DNA of 64,000 nt from Verrucomicrobia bacterium UBA3841 (GTDB taxonomy: Bacteria; Verrucomicrobiota; Kiritimatiellia; RFP12; UBA1067), in the NCBI GenBank assembly GCA_002392765.1, contig DGHT01000014.1, forward strand, positions 42,599 through 106,598, in the 5' to 3' direction. A model generated the notes under the pieces. That model was given only the letters and a program-made list of their open reading frames with translations. It searched no databases and was not told where the DNA came from. Positions 14,588 to 23,425 of this stretch are shown one piece after another; position 1 is the stretch's first letter; each line of letters opens with the position of its first letter. The position numbers and the translations under genes were made by a program.

Positions 14588-15728
14588 TGCACGCCTCCAG
14601 TCCAGATACGAATTCAGCGCGTGCCTTTTCGAGGCGCGCGCGCAGTCCGGCGTACGCTTTCCCGCAGACCGCATCCCAGTCGCCGCGATCGGCAAGCGCC
14701 GCAAGGACATGCCGCGCGACACGCGCCCAGTCGCAGGAATAGACGTCTCCTTCCACCGTCCTTCCGAAATTGGAGAGCCAGTTCGCAAGTTTCGACCCGC
14801 GTGCTATGCCCATCACCGGAACGCCGACGTTCGCCGCCAGAATGAGAAGATGCAGGCGGCTCGACAGCACCACGTCGCACTTCGCCGCCGCCTCCGCGAC
14901 GGCCTCCGGCGTCGTTCCCTCTATGCACGCAACGCCGAGTTTCTCCAGCAGCGCCCTGTCGGTCTTCGGATTCATAGGTATGCCCAAGACCTCCGCGCCG
15001 GACGCGCGCACCGTGTCGATCATGCCCTTCACTCCGTCGAGATCCGCCACCTGGCGCTGCGTGGAGATGCACAGACCCAGAGTGCGGGGACGGGGGAGAG
15101 AGGAATTGCGGGATTGCGGAATTGTGGAATCATGGGAGTGCGGGCGGGGGAGCAGTATGGCCGTGTCCGCGGCCACGCCCGCGCCCGGGAAACCCATCGA
15201 GGCGAGCATCGCGGCGCTTTGGGGGTCGCGCAACCACACGCCTTTGCAGCGCGGGAGAATCGTCGAAATCCTGCGGACGAGTCTGGCGCGCAAATGCCGC
15301 TCGTACGCGCCAGCGAGCCCGATACACCGCAGGAGAGCGCGGCGCTTTCCGCGCACCTTGAAGAATACCGGATTGAGTTCGTCGTCCATTCCCACTCCCC
15401 ATACGAAGGAAGGGATTCCCGCGTTCTGGGCAGTCTCCAGAAGATCGAGCGCCGCTTGCGGATAGTCGGAAAGGCCGGTCGCGCCGCACCAGACGTACGC
15501 ATCGTGCCTGCGGACCGCCTCCGCGAAGCCGTCAACCGGACAGCCCGCGAAACCGAAGGGTTTTACAACGTCCACGCCAAGCAGCTCCGCAGTCCCGGGG
15601 TCGGCCGTGGCGACGGTCAATTCCACGCCTGGGATCGACTCTTTCAGCATCGAAACGACGCAGGCGATGATCGCCTCGTCGCCGATATTGTCGCATCCTA
15701 AAGGTATGCCGCCTAGAAGTATTTTCAT
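14577..15728 (-). CDS. Polysaccharide pyruvyl transferase family protein
   Basis: The 383-residue protein has the CsaB/WcaK-type pattern: GGIPLGCDNIGDEAI at the N-terminus, a mid-protein GVWLRDPQS and the C-terminal SSRLHLLILAANVGVPVMGI block. The family adds pyruvate ketals to cell-surface glycans. Between the two halves is an unusual insert, PHSHDSTIPQSRNSSLPRPR, encoded by a degenerate 8-9-base repeat. A -10 box of the TTTTTGATATAAT type lies at 15764-15769. The GT2 gene follows with an 11-base overlap. Confidence 0.85.
   Translation of the reverse strand: MKILLGGIPLGCDNIGDEAIIACVVSMLKESIPGVELTVATADPGTAELLGVDVVKPFGFAGCPVDGFAEAVRRHDAYVWCGATGLSDYPQAALDLLETAQNAGIPSFVWGVGMDDELNPVFFKVRGKRRALLRCIGLAGAYERHLRARLVRRISTILPRCKGVWLRDPQSAAMLASMGFPGAGVAADTAILLPRPHSHDSTIPQSRNSSLPRPRTLGLCISTQRQVADLDGVKGMIDTVRASGAEVLGIPMNPKTDRALLEKLGVACIEGTTPEAVAEAAAKCDVVLSSRLHLLILAANVGVPVMGIARGSKLANWLSNFGRTVEGDVYSCDWARVARHVLAALADRGDWDAVCGKAYAGLRARLEKARAEFVSGLEACSGK
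15101..15145 (-). repeat. Degenerate GAATTGCG repeat inside the pyruvyltransferase gene
   Basis: Plus-strand units read GGAATTGCG, GGATTGCG, GAATTGTG, GAATCATGG, GAGTGCGGG. The same unit family occurs at 52947-52995 upstream of sctU. Confidence 0.7.
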
Positions 15729-15826
15729 TCTTTACCGTGTCTCTGATTTATCCACCTCCATAAATTATATCAAAAACGGGCAGCAAACGCGAGAGCATTC
15801 CGGCGACGTTTTTTTGCCTGCGCCAG

Positions 15827-15855
15827 TTGCCATTCGACGAACAATATGAGATAAT
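15827..15855 (+). promoter_or_regulatory. Promoter of the 15.9-kb lipoprotein gene
   Basis: TTGCCA, 17 bases, GATAAT. The predicted start is near 15862, and AAAGGAAAGGAAC precedes the ATG at 15883. Confidence 0.65.
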
Positions 15856-15882
15856 ATATGCAACAAAGGAAAGGAACTTTAA

Positions 15883-16575
15883 ATGCATACGAAATTTCTG
15901 ACCGTAATGGCCGCCGCCGTCATTGCCCAGGGATGCTTCACGATATCCCAGAGCGAATATCCCGCCGTTGAACTTGCACAGGCGAAAGGAGACGATGTGC
16001 GCATCTCTCTTTCCGGATTCGAGACGACCGACATATCATACACTCCCGTGTACGGATATTCCACAGTTTGGGGCAGCTCGCCCGGATACTGGCATCGAGG
16101 TCATTACCACGGCGGCGAGATTTATCCGCAGACGGTTTCGACAACGACATACGTCCCGGAACGGAGAATTTCCACAGACTTCGCGGAAAGGGCGCAGGAC
16201 GCTTTCGAGTCCGCCGGATTCATCGTTTCAGCAACCAACCCGGCCTACACCATCGATCTGAAATTCACCGGTGTGGTTAAAACCGATGCCGACAGCACGC
16301 GCGAGGCGGCGTGCATGCTCCTGTCGCTGCTAACGGCCGACTGGACGAGAGAGACGTGGAACGCCAGGCTCAAGATCACGGACAGCGCCTCCGGCAAGGT
16401 CCTGTTCTCGCGCACGTACTCGCAGACGTATTCGGCCGCCGTATGGGGTCCGATACCGCTTTTCAGTCCGCTGAGCGCGAGCGAAGTCTCCGACAGCTAC
16501 ATAAAAGGATGGTGCCTGTCCGCTCTGACGGACCGCGCCGTCTCGGACGCCACGGCGTATCTCTCCCAACGCTAG
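15883..16575 (+). CDS. Putative lipoprotein of unknown function
   Basis: The 230-residue protein opens with MHTKFLTVMAAAVIAQGC, a basic start, a hydrophobic core and a cysteine at 18 that suits lipidation. The mature part has a Tyr/Gly/His-rich loop (VWGSSPGYWHRGHYHGGE) and later TYVPERRISTDFAERAQDAFESA, reminiscent of DUF4136-like lipoproteins, but the match is too weak to claim. It has its own promoter and a strong AAGGAA site. It is one of only three plus-strand genes in the window and faces the tRNA genes. Confidence 0.7.
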   Translation: MHTKFLTVMAAAVIAQGCFTISQSEYPAVELAQAKGDDVRISLSGFETTDISYTPVYGYSTVWGSSPGYWHRGHYHGGEIYPQTVSTTTYVPERRISTDFAERAQDAFESAGFIVSATNPAYTIDLKFTGVVKTDADSTREAACMLLSLLTADWTRETWNARLKITDSASGKVLFSRTYSQTYSAAVWGPIPLFSPLSASEVSDSYIKGWCLSALTDRAVSDATAYLSQR

Positions 16576-16647
16576 CGCACCCCCCCCCCATGCGGGCTGA
16601 AAAATGCATTTGACCCTCTGTTATAGGTTTTATAGGGGGATTTTAGC

Positions 16648-16721
16648 TGGTTGCCTCGCAGGGACTCGAACCCCAACAAGCAGAATCAGAATCTGCGGTG
16701 CTACCATTACACCACGAGGCA
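16648..16721 (-). tRNA. tRNA-Gln (CUG)
   Basis: Minus strand folds into a full cloverleaf: acceptor TGCCTCG/CGAGGCA, D-arm GTGT/GCAC, anticodon stem GCAGA/TCTGC with loop TTCTGAT (anticodon CTG), T-loop TTCGAGT, discriminator A and encoded CCA. It follows tRNA-Asp by 23 bases and probably shares its promoter. The 417-base stretch 16576-16992 otherwise holds a run of nine C residues (16580-16588), this tRNA pair, their promoter and the groEL terminator. Confidence 0.95.
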
Positions 16722-16744
16722 ATCAATGCTCGTACCTTTCGTAA

Positions 16745-16821
16745 TGGCGGGGTCGACGGGGCTCGAACCCGCAACCCCCGGATCGACAGTCCAGTGCGCT
16801 AACCAATTGCGCCACAACCCC
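16745..16821 (-). tRNA. tRNA-Asp (GUC)
   Basis: Acceptor GGGGTTG/CGACCCC, anticodon stem CTGGA/TCCGG with loop CTGTCGA (anticodon GTC), T-stem GCGGG/CCCGT, discriminator G as expected for Asp, and encoded CCA. It is the promoter-proximal member of the pair. Confidence 0.96.
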
Positions 16822-16841
16822 GTTTTCCGAAAAGTGAAGAT

Positions 16842-16871
16842 ATTATATCATATTTTCCGGTTGAATTGCAA
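16842..16871 (-). promoter_or_regulatory. Promoter for the tRNA pair
   Basis: Minus strand TTGCAA, 18 bases, TATAAT with TGA directly before the -10 box. The -10 ends 20 bases before the tRNA-Asp 5' end. Confidence 0.7.
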
Positions 16872-16941
16872 GAGGATTTTTCAACTTTTTTTGTTGGGCT
16901 GATTTGAGATTGCCCGCCGCCGCAGTCGGGGCCACAATGCA

Positions 16942-16971
16942 AAAGGCCCCGGAGGGGACTCCGGGGCCTTT
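16942..16971 (-). terminator. Intrinsic terminator of groES-groEL
   Basis: A perfect 13-bp stem (AAAGGCCCCGGAG against CTCCGGGGCCTTT) with a four-base loop, followed on the minus strand by TTTTGC. It lies 21 bases past the groEL stop and would also end plus-strand transcription. Confidence 0.92.
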
Positions 16972-16992
16972 CTTTAGCATGTCAGGCGTCTA

Positions 16993-18627
<1,635 letters not shown>

Positions 18628-18674
18628 GATGAAATCCACCTTTCTTTAGATTGCTTTTGTTTCGGGGCTGGTTT

Positions 18675-18724
18675 TCGATTGCGGCCGACCGCCGTCGAAA
18701 GCGGTCGATTGCAGTCGAAAGTCC
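18675..18724. repeat. Ten-base-period repeat between groES and groEL
   Basis: Five consecutive 10-base units of the form TCGAnnGCnG: TCGATTGCGG, CCGACCGCCG, TCGAAAGCGG, TCGATTGCAG, TCGAAAGTCC. A second array of the same period flanks groES on the other side. Confidence 0.75.
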
Positions 18725-18737
18725 AGCCGCAAATCTT

Positions 18738-19025
18738 TTACTTCTCGATAACGCCCAGGAGATCTTCCTCTCTCACGAGCTGGAGTTTCTTTCCATCGAG
18801 CTTGACTTCCGTTCCGCCGTACTTCGGCAGCAGCACCGTGTCGCCGGCCTTGACGTCGAACTTGATCTCCTTGCCGTCCTTGTCGAGCTTCTTGCCGACC
18901 GCGATGACCTTGCCCTGCATGGGCTTTTCCTTAGCGGAATCGGGGATTATGATTCCGCCGACGGTCTGTTCCTTCTCTTCGATGGGTTCGACCAGAACGC
19001 GGTCGCCCAGAGGTCTGATTTTCAT
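18738..19025 (-). CDS. groES: 10 kDa co-chaperonin GroES
   Basis: A 95-residue GroES: KIRPLGDRVLVEPIE at the start, the mobile loop GGIIIPDSAKEKPMQGKV and the beta-strand KYGGTEVKLDGKKL. It caps the GroEL chamber. AAAGGTAAAACA precedes the ATG. The gene is 80 bases downstream of dnaK, with a repeat array in the gap, so dnaK-groES-groEL may be one heat-shock unit. No CIRCE element is visible. Confidence 0.97.
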   Translation of the reverse strand: MKIRPLGDRVLVEPIEEKEQTVGGIIIPDSAKEKPMQGKVIAVGKKLDKDGKEIKFDVKAGDTVLLPKYGGTEVKLDGKKLQLVREEDLLGVIEK

Positions 19026-19055
19026 TGTTTTACCTTTCTGTTGTTTTCTTCATTT

Positions 19056-19105
19056 CCGATTGCTGTCGACAGCCGTCAATCGCTTTCGACCGCTTTCGAC
19101 AAATT
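19056..19105. repeat. Ten-base-period repeat between dnaK and groES
   Basis: Five 10-base units: CCGATTGCTG, TCGACAGCCG, TCAATCGCTT, TCGACCGCTT, TCGACAAATT. The array starts right after the groES leader and ends at the dnaK stop codon. Confidence 0.75.
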
Positions 19106-21049
19106 TTACTTCATCGTGTAGTCGGCGTCGACGACATCGTCTCCGCCCTTTCCGGAGTTTCCGGAACCGCCGCCGCTGCCGGAATTTCCGGAAGTTTCGG
19201 CATTTCCGGGGTTGGCGCCGGCGCCCGCCGCGCCCTGGCCCGCCTGCTGCGAGGAGGCGTACATCTCCTGCGCGACAGGCTCCATCGCCTTCATGAGCGC
19301 GTCTTCCTTCGCCTTGATGTCGGCAAGGGGTGCCGGAGGCTGCTTGGCGAGCTCGTCCTTGAGAGCCTTGAGAGCCGCCTCGACGGGAGCCTTCTTGTCG
19401 GCGGATATCTTGTCGCCGGAATCGCGGAGGGTCTTTTCGACCTGGAAGGCGAGACCGTCGGCCTTGTTGCGGGCCTCGACTTCCTCATGGCGCTTTTCAT
19501 CCTCGGCGGCGTGCGCCTCGGCGTCCTTGCGCATCTTCTCGATCTCCTCCTTCGACAGGCCGCCCGCCGCGGTGATGGTGATCTTCTGCTCCTTCTGGGT
19601 GCCGAGATCCTTCGCCGAAACGTTCAGTATGCCGTTGGCGTCGATGTCGAACGTCACCTCGATCTGAGGAACGCCGCGCGGCGCGGGCGGGATGCCGTCG
19701 AGATTGAAATTGCCGAGAGACTTGTTGTCCCTGGCCATCTTGCGGTCGCCCTGGAAGATCGCGATCGTCACGGCCGGCTGGTTGTCGGCCGCGGTGGAGA
19801 ACACCTGCGACTTCTTCGCCGGAATCGTGGTGTTGCGCTCGATGAGCGGGGTCATTACGCCGCCGAGCGTCTCGATGCCGAGCGTGAGAGGCGTGACGTC
19901 GAGAAGCAGAACGTCCTTGACCTCGCCCTTGAGGATGCCGCCCTGGATCGCGGCGCCCATCGCGACGACTTCGTCGGGGTTGACGCCCTTGTGGGGCTCC
20001 TTCCCGAAGAGGCTCTTCGCCTTCTCCTGGATGAGCGGCATTCTCGTCTGGCCGCCGACGAGCACCACCTCGTCCACGGACGAAAGATCCGCGTCGGACA
20101 TGCACTTGCGGCACGGCTCGGAAGTCCTGTTGACGAGATCCATGGTGAGGGTTTCGAGTTTGGACTTCGTGAGCGTGGCCTGCAAATGCTTGGGACCGGT
20201 CGCGTCGGCGGTGATGTACGGCAGGTTGATGTCGAACGTAGTGGTGGAGGACAGAGCGCACTTCGCCTTTTCCGCCTCCTCTTTCAGACGCTGCAGCGCC
20301 ATCATGTCGTTCGACAGGTCGATGCCCTGCTGCGCCTTGAAATCGTCGATCAGCCATTTCATAATCGCCTGGTCGAGGTCGTCGCCGCCCAGGTGCGTGT
20401 CGCCGTTCGTGGCCTTCACCTCGAAAACGCCGTCTCCGATGTCGAGAACCGAAATATCGAACGTTCCGCCGCCGAAATCGTACACGGCGATTTTCTCGTT
20501 CTTCTTCTTGTCGAGACCATACGCGAGCGAAGCGGCTGTCGGCTCGTTGACGATACGCTTGACGTCAAGCCCGGCTATCTTGCCGGCGTCCTTCGTCGCC
20601 TGCCTCTGCTGGTCGTTGAAGTAAGCCGGGACGGTGATGACCGCTTCGGTGATTTTCTCGCCCAGAAAGGCCTCCGCGTCTTCCTTCAGTTTGCGCAGCA
20701 CCATCGCGGAAATCTCCTGCGCGGTGTAGACCTTGCCGGCCACTTCAACGGCCGCATCGCCGTTCGCGGCCCTGACGACGTTGTACGGGACCATCTTGAT
20801 CTCGTCCGTCATCTCCTCGTAGCGGCGGCCGATGAATCTCTTGATGGAGTATATCGTCGACTTCGGATTCGTCACGGCCTGACGCTTGGCCGCCTGTCCC
20901 ACCAGAACTTCGCCCGATTTCGTAAATGCAACGATCGAGGGCGTCGTCCTGGCGCCTTCTTTATTAGGAATCACAGTAGCTTCGCCACCTTCCATGACAG
21001 CCATGCAGCTGTTGGTCGTTCCCAAATCTATACCTAGTACTTTTGCCAT
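19106..21049 (-). CDS. dnaK: Chaperone DnaK (Hsp70)
   Basis: The 647-residue Hsp70 has the ATPase signatures IGIDLGTTNSC-like (VLGIDLGTTNSCMAV), VYDFGGGTFDIS and VLVGGQTRMPLIQE, a substrate domain and the C-terminal VDADYTMK. The linker before that end is unusually Gly/Asn/Ser-rich (residues about 605-637), written by a TTTCCGGAA-type repeat. AAGGAACATAAGAT precedes the ATG. grpE and dnaJ are not adjacent. Upstream, an inverted repeat TACCGT/ACGGTA at 21068-21086 and another, GAATGTC/GACATTC, at 21128-21152 could be regulatory. Confidence 0.97.
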   Translation of the reverse strand: MAKVLGIDLGTTNSCMAVMEGGEATVIPNKEGARTTPSIVAFTKSGEVLVGQAAKRQAVTNPKSTIYSIKRFIGRRYEEMTDEIKMVPYNVVRAANGDAAVEVAGKVYTAQEISAMVLRKLKEDAEAFLGEKITEAVITVPAYFNDQQRQATKDAGKIAGLDVKRIVNEPTAASLAYGLDKKKNEKIAVYDFGGGTFDISVLDIGDGVFEVKATNGDTHLGGDDLDQAIMKWLIDDFKAQQGIDLSNDMMALQRLKEEAEKAKCALSSTTTFDINLPYITADATGPKHLQATLTKSKLETLTMDLVNRTSEPCRKCMSDADLSSVDEVVLVGGQTRMPLIQEKAKSLFGKEPHKGVNPDEVVAMGAAIQGGILKGEVKDVLLLDVTPLTLGIETLGGVMTPLIERNTTIPAKKSQVFSTAADNQPAVTIAIFQGDRKMARDNKSLGNFNLDGIPPAPRGVPQIEVTFDIDANGILNVSAKDLGTQKEQKITITAAGGLSKEEIEKMRKDAEAHAAEDEKRHEEVEARNKADGLAFQVEKTLRDSGDKISADKKAPVEAALKALKDELAKQPPAPLADIKAKEDALMKAMEPVAQEMYASSQQAGQGAAGAGANPGNAETSGNSGSGGGSGNSGKGGDDVVDADYTMK

Positions 21050-21150
21050 ATCTTATGTTCCTTGTCTACCGTTTTTGGAACGGTACAAAGACATAAGCAA
21101 AAAGCGTGCCAAAGAGGGGAAAGAGGCGAATGTCACAGAAAAAGGGACAT

Positions 21151-22902
21151 TCAAACGCCCAAAGCGGGACAAATCTGCCAGCGGCGGGACAATTTGTCGC
21201 TATCAACGCCTTTCAAAGTGATTTTCCTGAAGCGGCTTTCGTCTCTGTACGGCATATCAGGGTTGCCCACCCAGTACAAAGCCTTGTCCGCCCGGCCGCC
21301 GTCGTCGTCGTCATGCGCGCTTATGTTGAATCCGAATATGACCGCCTTCTCCAACGGGGGCGGTTCGGCGAATCCGAGGCATTTCCAGGTAAAGAACAAA
21401 TCGTATTCGATAAGATATCCGTTGTCCAGCGAAGTGCGCTTTACGGATCCCCTCCAATCCGTACCGAACGACTTTGGACATGAAGAACGGTCGCTCTGCG
21501 CGGCTCCGTTCGCCACAAGCACGTACTCGCCGCCGAAAATACGGCCCGAACCGGCCCAGAAGTCGGGATTCGAATCGTTGTCGCCGTCGAAGAAGATTTC
21601 TATATTGTCGTCGTCCCAGCTGCGGCACGTCAAATCGCCGGGCAGACAATCGTCCGTAACAAGGGCGTCGTCGCGCACGGTCGCCTTCACGCCGATGCCG
21701 TCCCTGAACCTTGCCACGCGGAAAACGAACGAGCAATCGAGGGGATTGGCGGACGTGCCGTACTCCCTGTCCCATACGCCGTTCGCGGGCTGGACGCTTT
21801 CGAGCCCGCATCCCGATATTTCCGTGTCTCCGTCAAGCTCCGTGCATACGCATCCCGAAAGCAGCGCCGAGGCGGCGAGCAGAAACGATGCGGCGGCGCG
21901 GCGCGGTTTGAAAATGGAGTAACGCCCTTTCGAAAGACAGGCGGCGGCGATCGCAAACGCCAGCGCCGGGAACAGGAACAGCTGGTAGCGTTCGGCAAGG
22001 CGCAATTCCTCCCTGTTGCGCTCTTCCGCGGCGACCTGCCTCAGGAAGCTGCGGTATATCGCGCCCAATGTCGTATCGGCCGTGCCTGCCGTCGCCAGCG
22101 GTATGTACTTGCCGCCCGATTCGCGGGCGATCGTCTCAAGAACGGAATCGTCGAGTTTCGTCGTCACCGTCCTGCCCTTGTACTGCTGGTATCCGCCTTT
22201 GCCGTCCGGAACCGGGCTCTCCGCGCGCGGATTTCCTATGCCGACGGTAAACACCGGCACCCCGCGCTTCTTCGCCTTTCTCGCGCCTTCCTCCGCTCCG
22301 CCGCGCAGGTCGCCTCCGTCGGAGACTATGATTATCGCGCTGTGGTCGGCCTTCTCGCCGTCCCTGCCGTCCATCTGTCCGATGACGTTGAGCGATTCTT
22401 CTATCGCGCTTTTGAAATCGGTTTCGCCGCGCGGCGCCGAATCGACGGTCGTCTTTTCGAGCGTCGCCCTCAGGAACGACCTGTCCGTCGTGAGCGGACA
22501 CAGCGCGACGCCCGTTCTTCTGAAGGCGACGAGCGAACACCTGTCGCCTTCCAGCGAGTCGATTAGATCGGCGATGTCTGCCTTCGCGCGCTCCAGACGG
22601 TTGGGCCGCACGTCCTCCGCGAGCATCGATCTCGACACGTCCAGCGCGACGACCACGTTTCTGTTCGAGACCGGCTCCCTTACCGTCGTCTTGCCCCACT
22701 GCGGCCGCGCGCACGCGACGAACAGGAGGGCGAGGGAAACCGACAGCAGAAGCAACTGAATGTGAGCCCGGCCGTTTTCCGGCGGCGCGGACGTCATGCG
22801 CAGCATCGCCTTCTCGCGCTTGGCCAGCGCGTACGCCGCCATGAACGCGGCGAAAGGAACCGCCGCGGCGAAAAAAAGAAATGCGGGATGCGCAAAATTC
22901 AT
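21151..22902 (-). CDS. BatA/BatB-like von Willebrand factor A protein fused to a lipoprotein-like CBM9-type domain
   Basis: Residues 1-340 follow the Bat (aerotolerance) plan: two N-terminal membrane segments, then a VWA domain with MIDAS motif DVSRSMLAEDV, SDGGDLRGG and the closing membrane helix YQLFLFPALAFAIAAACL. Directly after comes RRAAASFLLAASALLSGC, which reads like an independent lipoprotein leader with a lipobox. The rest (about 370-575) ends in LYWVGNPDMPYRDESRFRKI and has DDDNIEIFFDGDND, the pattern of family 9 carbohydrate-binding modules. GGAGTG lies nine bases before the ATG. It is between the RNA-binding gene and dnaK. Function of the fusion unknown. Confidence 0.78.
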   Translation of the reverse strand: MNFAHPAFLFFAAAVPFAAFMAAYALAKREKAMLRMTSAPPENGRAHIQLLLLSVSLALLFVACARPQWGKTTVREPVSNRNVVVALDVSRSMLAEDVRPNRLERAKADIADLIDSLEGDRCSLVAFRRTGVALCPLTTDRSFLRATLEKTTVDSAPRGETDFKSAIEESLNVIGQMDGRDGEKADHSAIIIVSDGGDLRGGAEEGARKAKKRGVPVFTVGIGNPRAESPVPDGKGGYQQYKGRTVTTKLDDSVLETIARESGGKYIPLATAGTADTTLGAIYRSFLRQVAAEERNREELRLAERYQLFLFPALAFAIAAACLSKGRYSIFKPRRAAASFLLAASALLSGCVCTELDGDTEISGCGLESVQPANGVWDREYGTSANPLDCSFVFRVARFRDGIGVKATVRDDALVTDDCLPGDLTCRSWDDDNIEIFFDGDNDSNPDFWAGSGRIFGGEYVLVANGAAQSDRSSCPKSFGTDWRGSVKRTSLDNGYLIEYDLFFTWKCLGFAEPPPLEKAVIFGFNISAHDDDDGGRADKALYWVGNPDMPYRDESRFRKITLKGVDSDKLSRRWQICPALGV

Positions 22903-22914
22903 TGAGATTCACTC

Positions 22915-22953
22915 CAAAAAAGCAGGGTGCGAATTTGCGCCGCACCCTGTTTT
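22915..22953. terminator. Intrinsic terminator after the RNA-binding protein gene
   Basis: CAGGGTGCG (22923-22931) pairs with CGCACCCTG (22941-22949), a perfect 9-bp stem. On the minus strand it is followed by CTTTTTT, and on the plus strand by TTTTT, so it works in either direction. Confidence 0.9.
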
Positions 22954-22974
22954 TCAGCAATACCCGGAATTGTA

Positions 22975-23304
22975 TTACCAGCGGGTCTCGCGCCTGGGAC
23001 CGCGGTCTCCGCCGCGGAATCCGCCGCGTCCGCCGCCGAATCCTCCGCGACGCTCTTCGCGCGGCTTCGGCTGGGACTCGTTCACGCGCACGGTGCGCCC
23101 GTCGAGTTCGTGCCCGTTGAGAGCATCAATCGCCGCCTGCGCCTGCGCCGCGTCCGGCATCGTCACGAAGCCGAATCCCTTGCTGCGGCCGGTCATGCGA
23201 TCGGTCACGACACGAACGGCGGTAACTTCGCCATACTGCGCGAACGCCGCCTTTAGTCCATCGTCGGTGGTCGCGTACGCGAGGTTACCAACATATATTT
23301 CCAT
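22975..23304 (-). CDS. RNA recognition motif protein, glycine-rich
   Basis: A 109-residue single-RRM protein: RNP2 IYVGNLAY at residues 3-10, RNP1 KGFGFVTM at about 43-50, then an Arg/Gly-rich tail (RRGGFGGGRGGFRGG). Bacterial proteins of this type act as RNA chaperones, often cold-induced, in cyanobacteria and PVC bacteria. It is a single-gene unit with a strong promoter about 65 bases upstream and a strong terminator. The start ATG is preceded by AAGGAAAAACAAG. Confidence 0.92.
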   Translation of the reverse strand: MEIYVGNLAYATTDDGLKAAFAQYGEVTAVRVVTDRMTGRSKGFGFVTMPDAAQAQAAIDALNGHELDGRTVRVNESQPKPREERRGGFGGGRGGFRGGDRGPRRETRW

Positions 23305-23373
23305 CTTGTTTTTCCTTGAGTTTTTCTTTGCGCCGTCCCGAAAGCACCCGCCCTCTTCAGACCTTGCGCATAG

Positions 23374-23402
23374 ATTCTAACAATTATAGGGAGAATAGTC
23401 AA
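23374..23402 (-). promoter_or_regulatory. Sigma-70-type promoter for the RRM gene
   Basis: Minus strand TTGACT, 17 bases, TAGAAT. A second TATAAT lies inside the spacer. The implied leader is about 60 bases, long enough for the temperature-sensitive leaders known in cold-shock mRNAs, but I see no conserved element. Confidence 0.65.
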
Positions 23403-23425
23403 CTGAAATTTTGAAAAAATATGCG

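Noticed and set aside
16580..16588. A nine-C homopolymer as a phase-variable tract
   Set aside because: It lies after the lipoprotein stop and not in a promoter, so a length change would not alter a product.
16648..16821. tRNA genes as an integration site of a prophage or island
   Set aside because: No integrase and no direct repeat of a tRNA 3' end was seen nearby; the neighbours are housekeeping genes.
18640..21150. CIRCE heat-shock operator in front of groES or dnaK
   Set aside because: I found no TTAGCACTC/GAGTGCTAA-like pair in either spacer; they contain 10-bp-period repeats or other inverted repeats.
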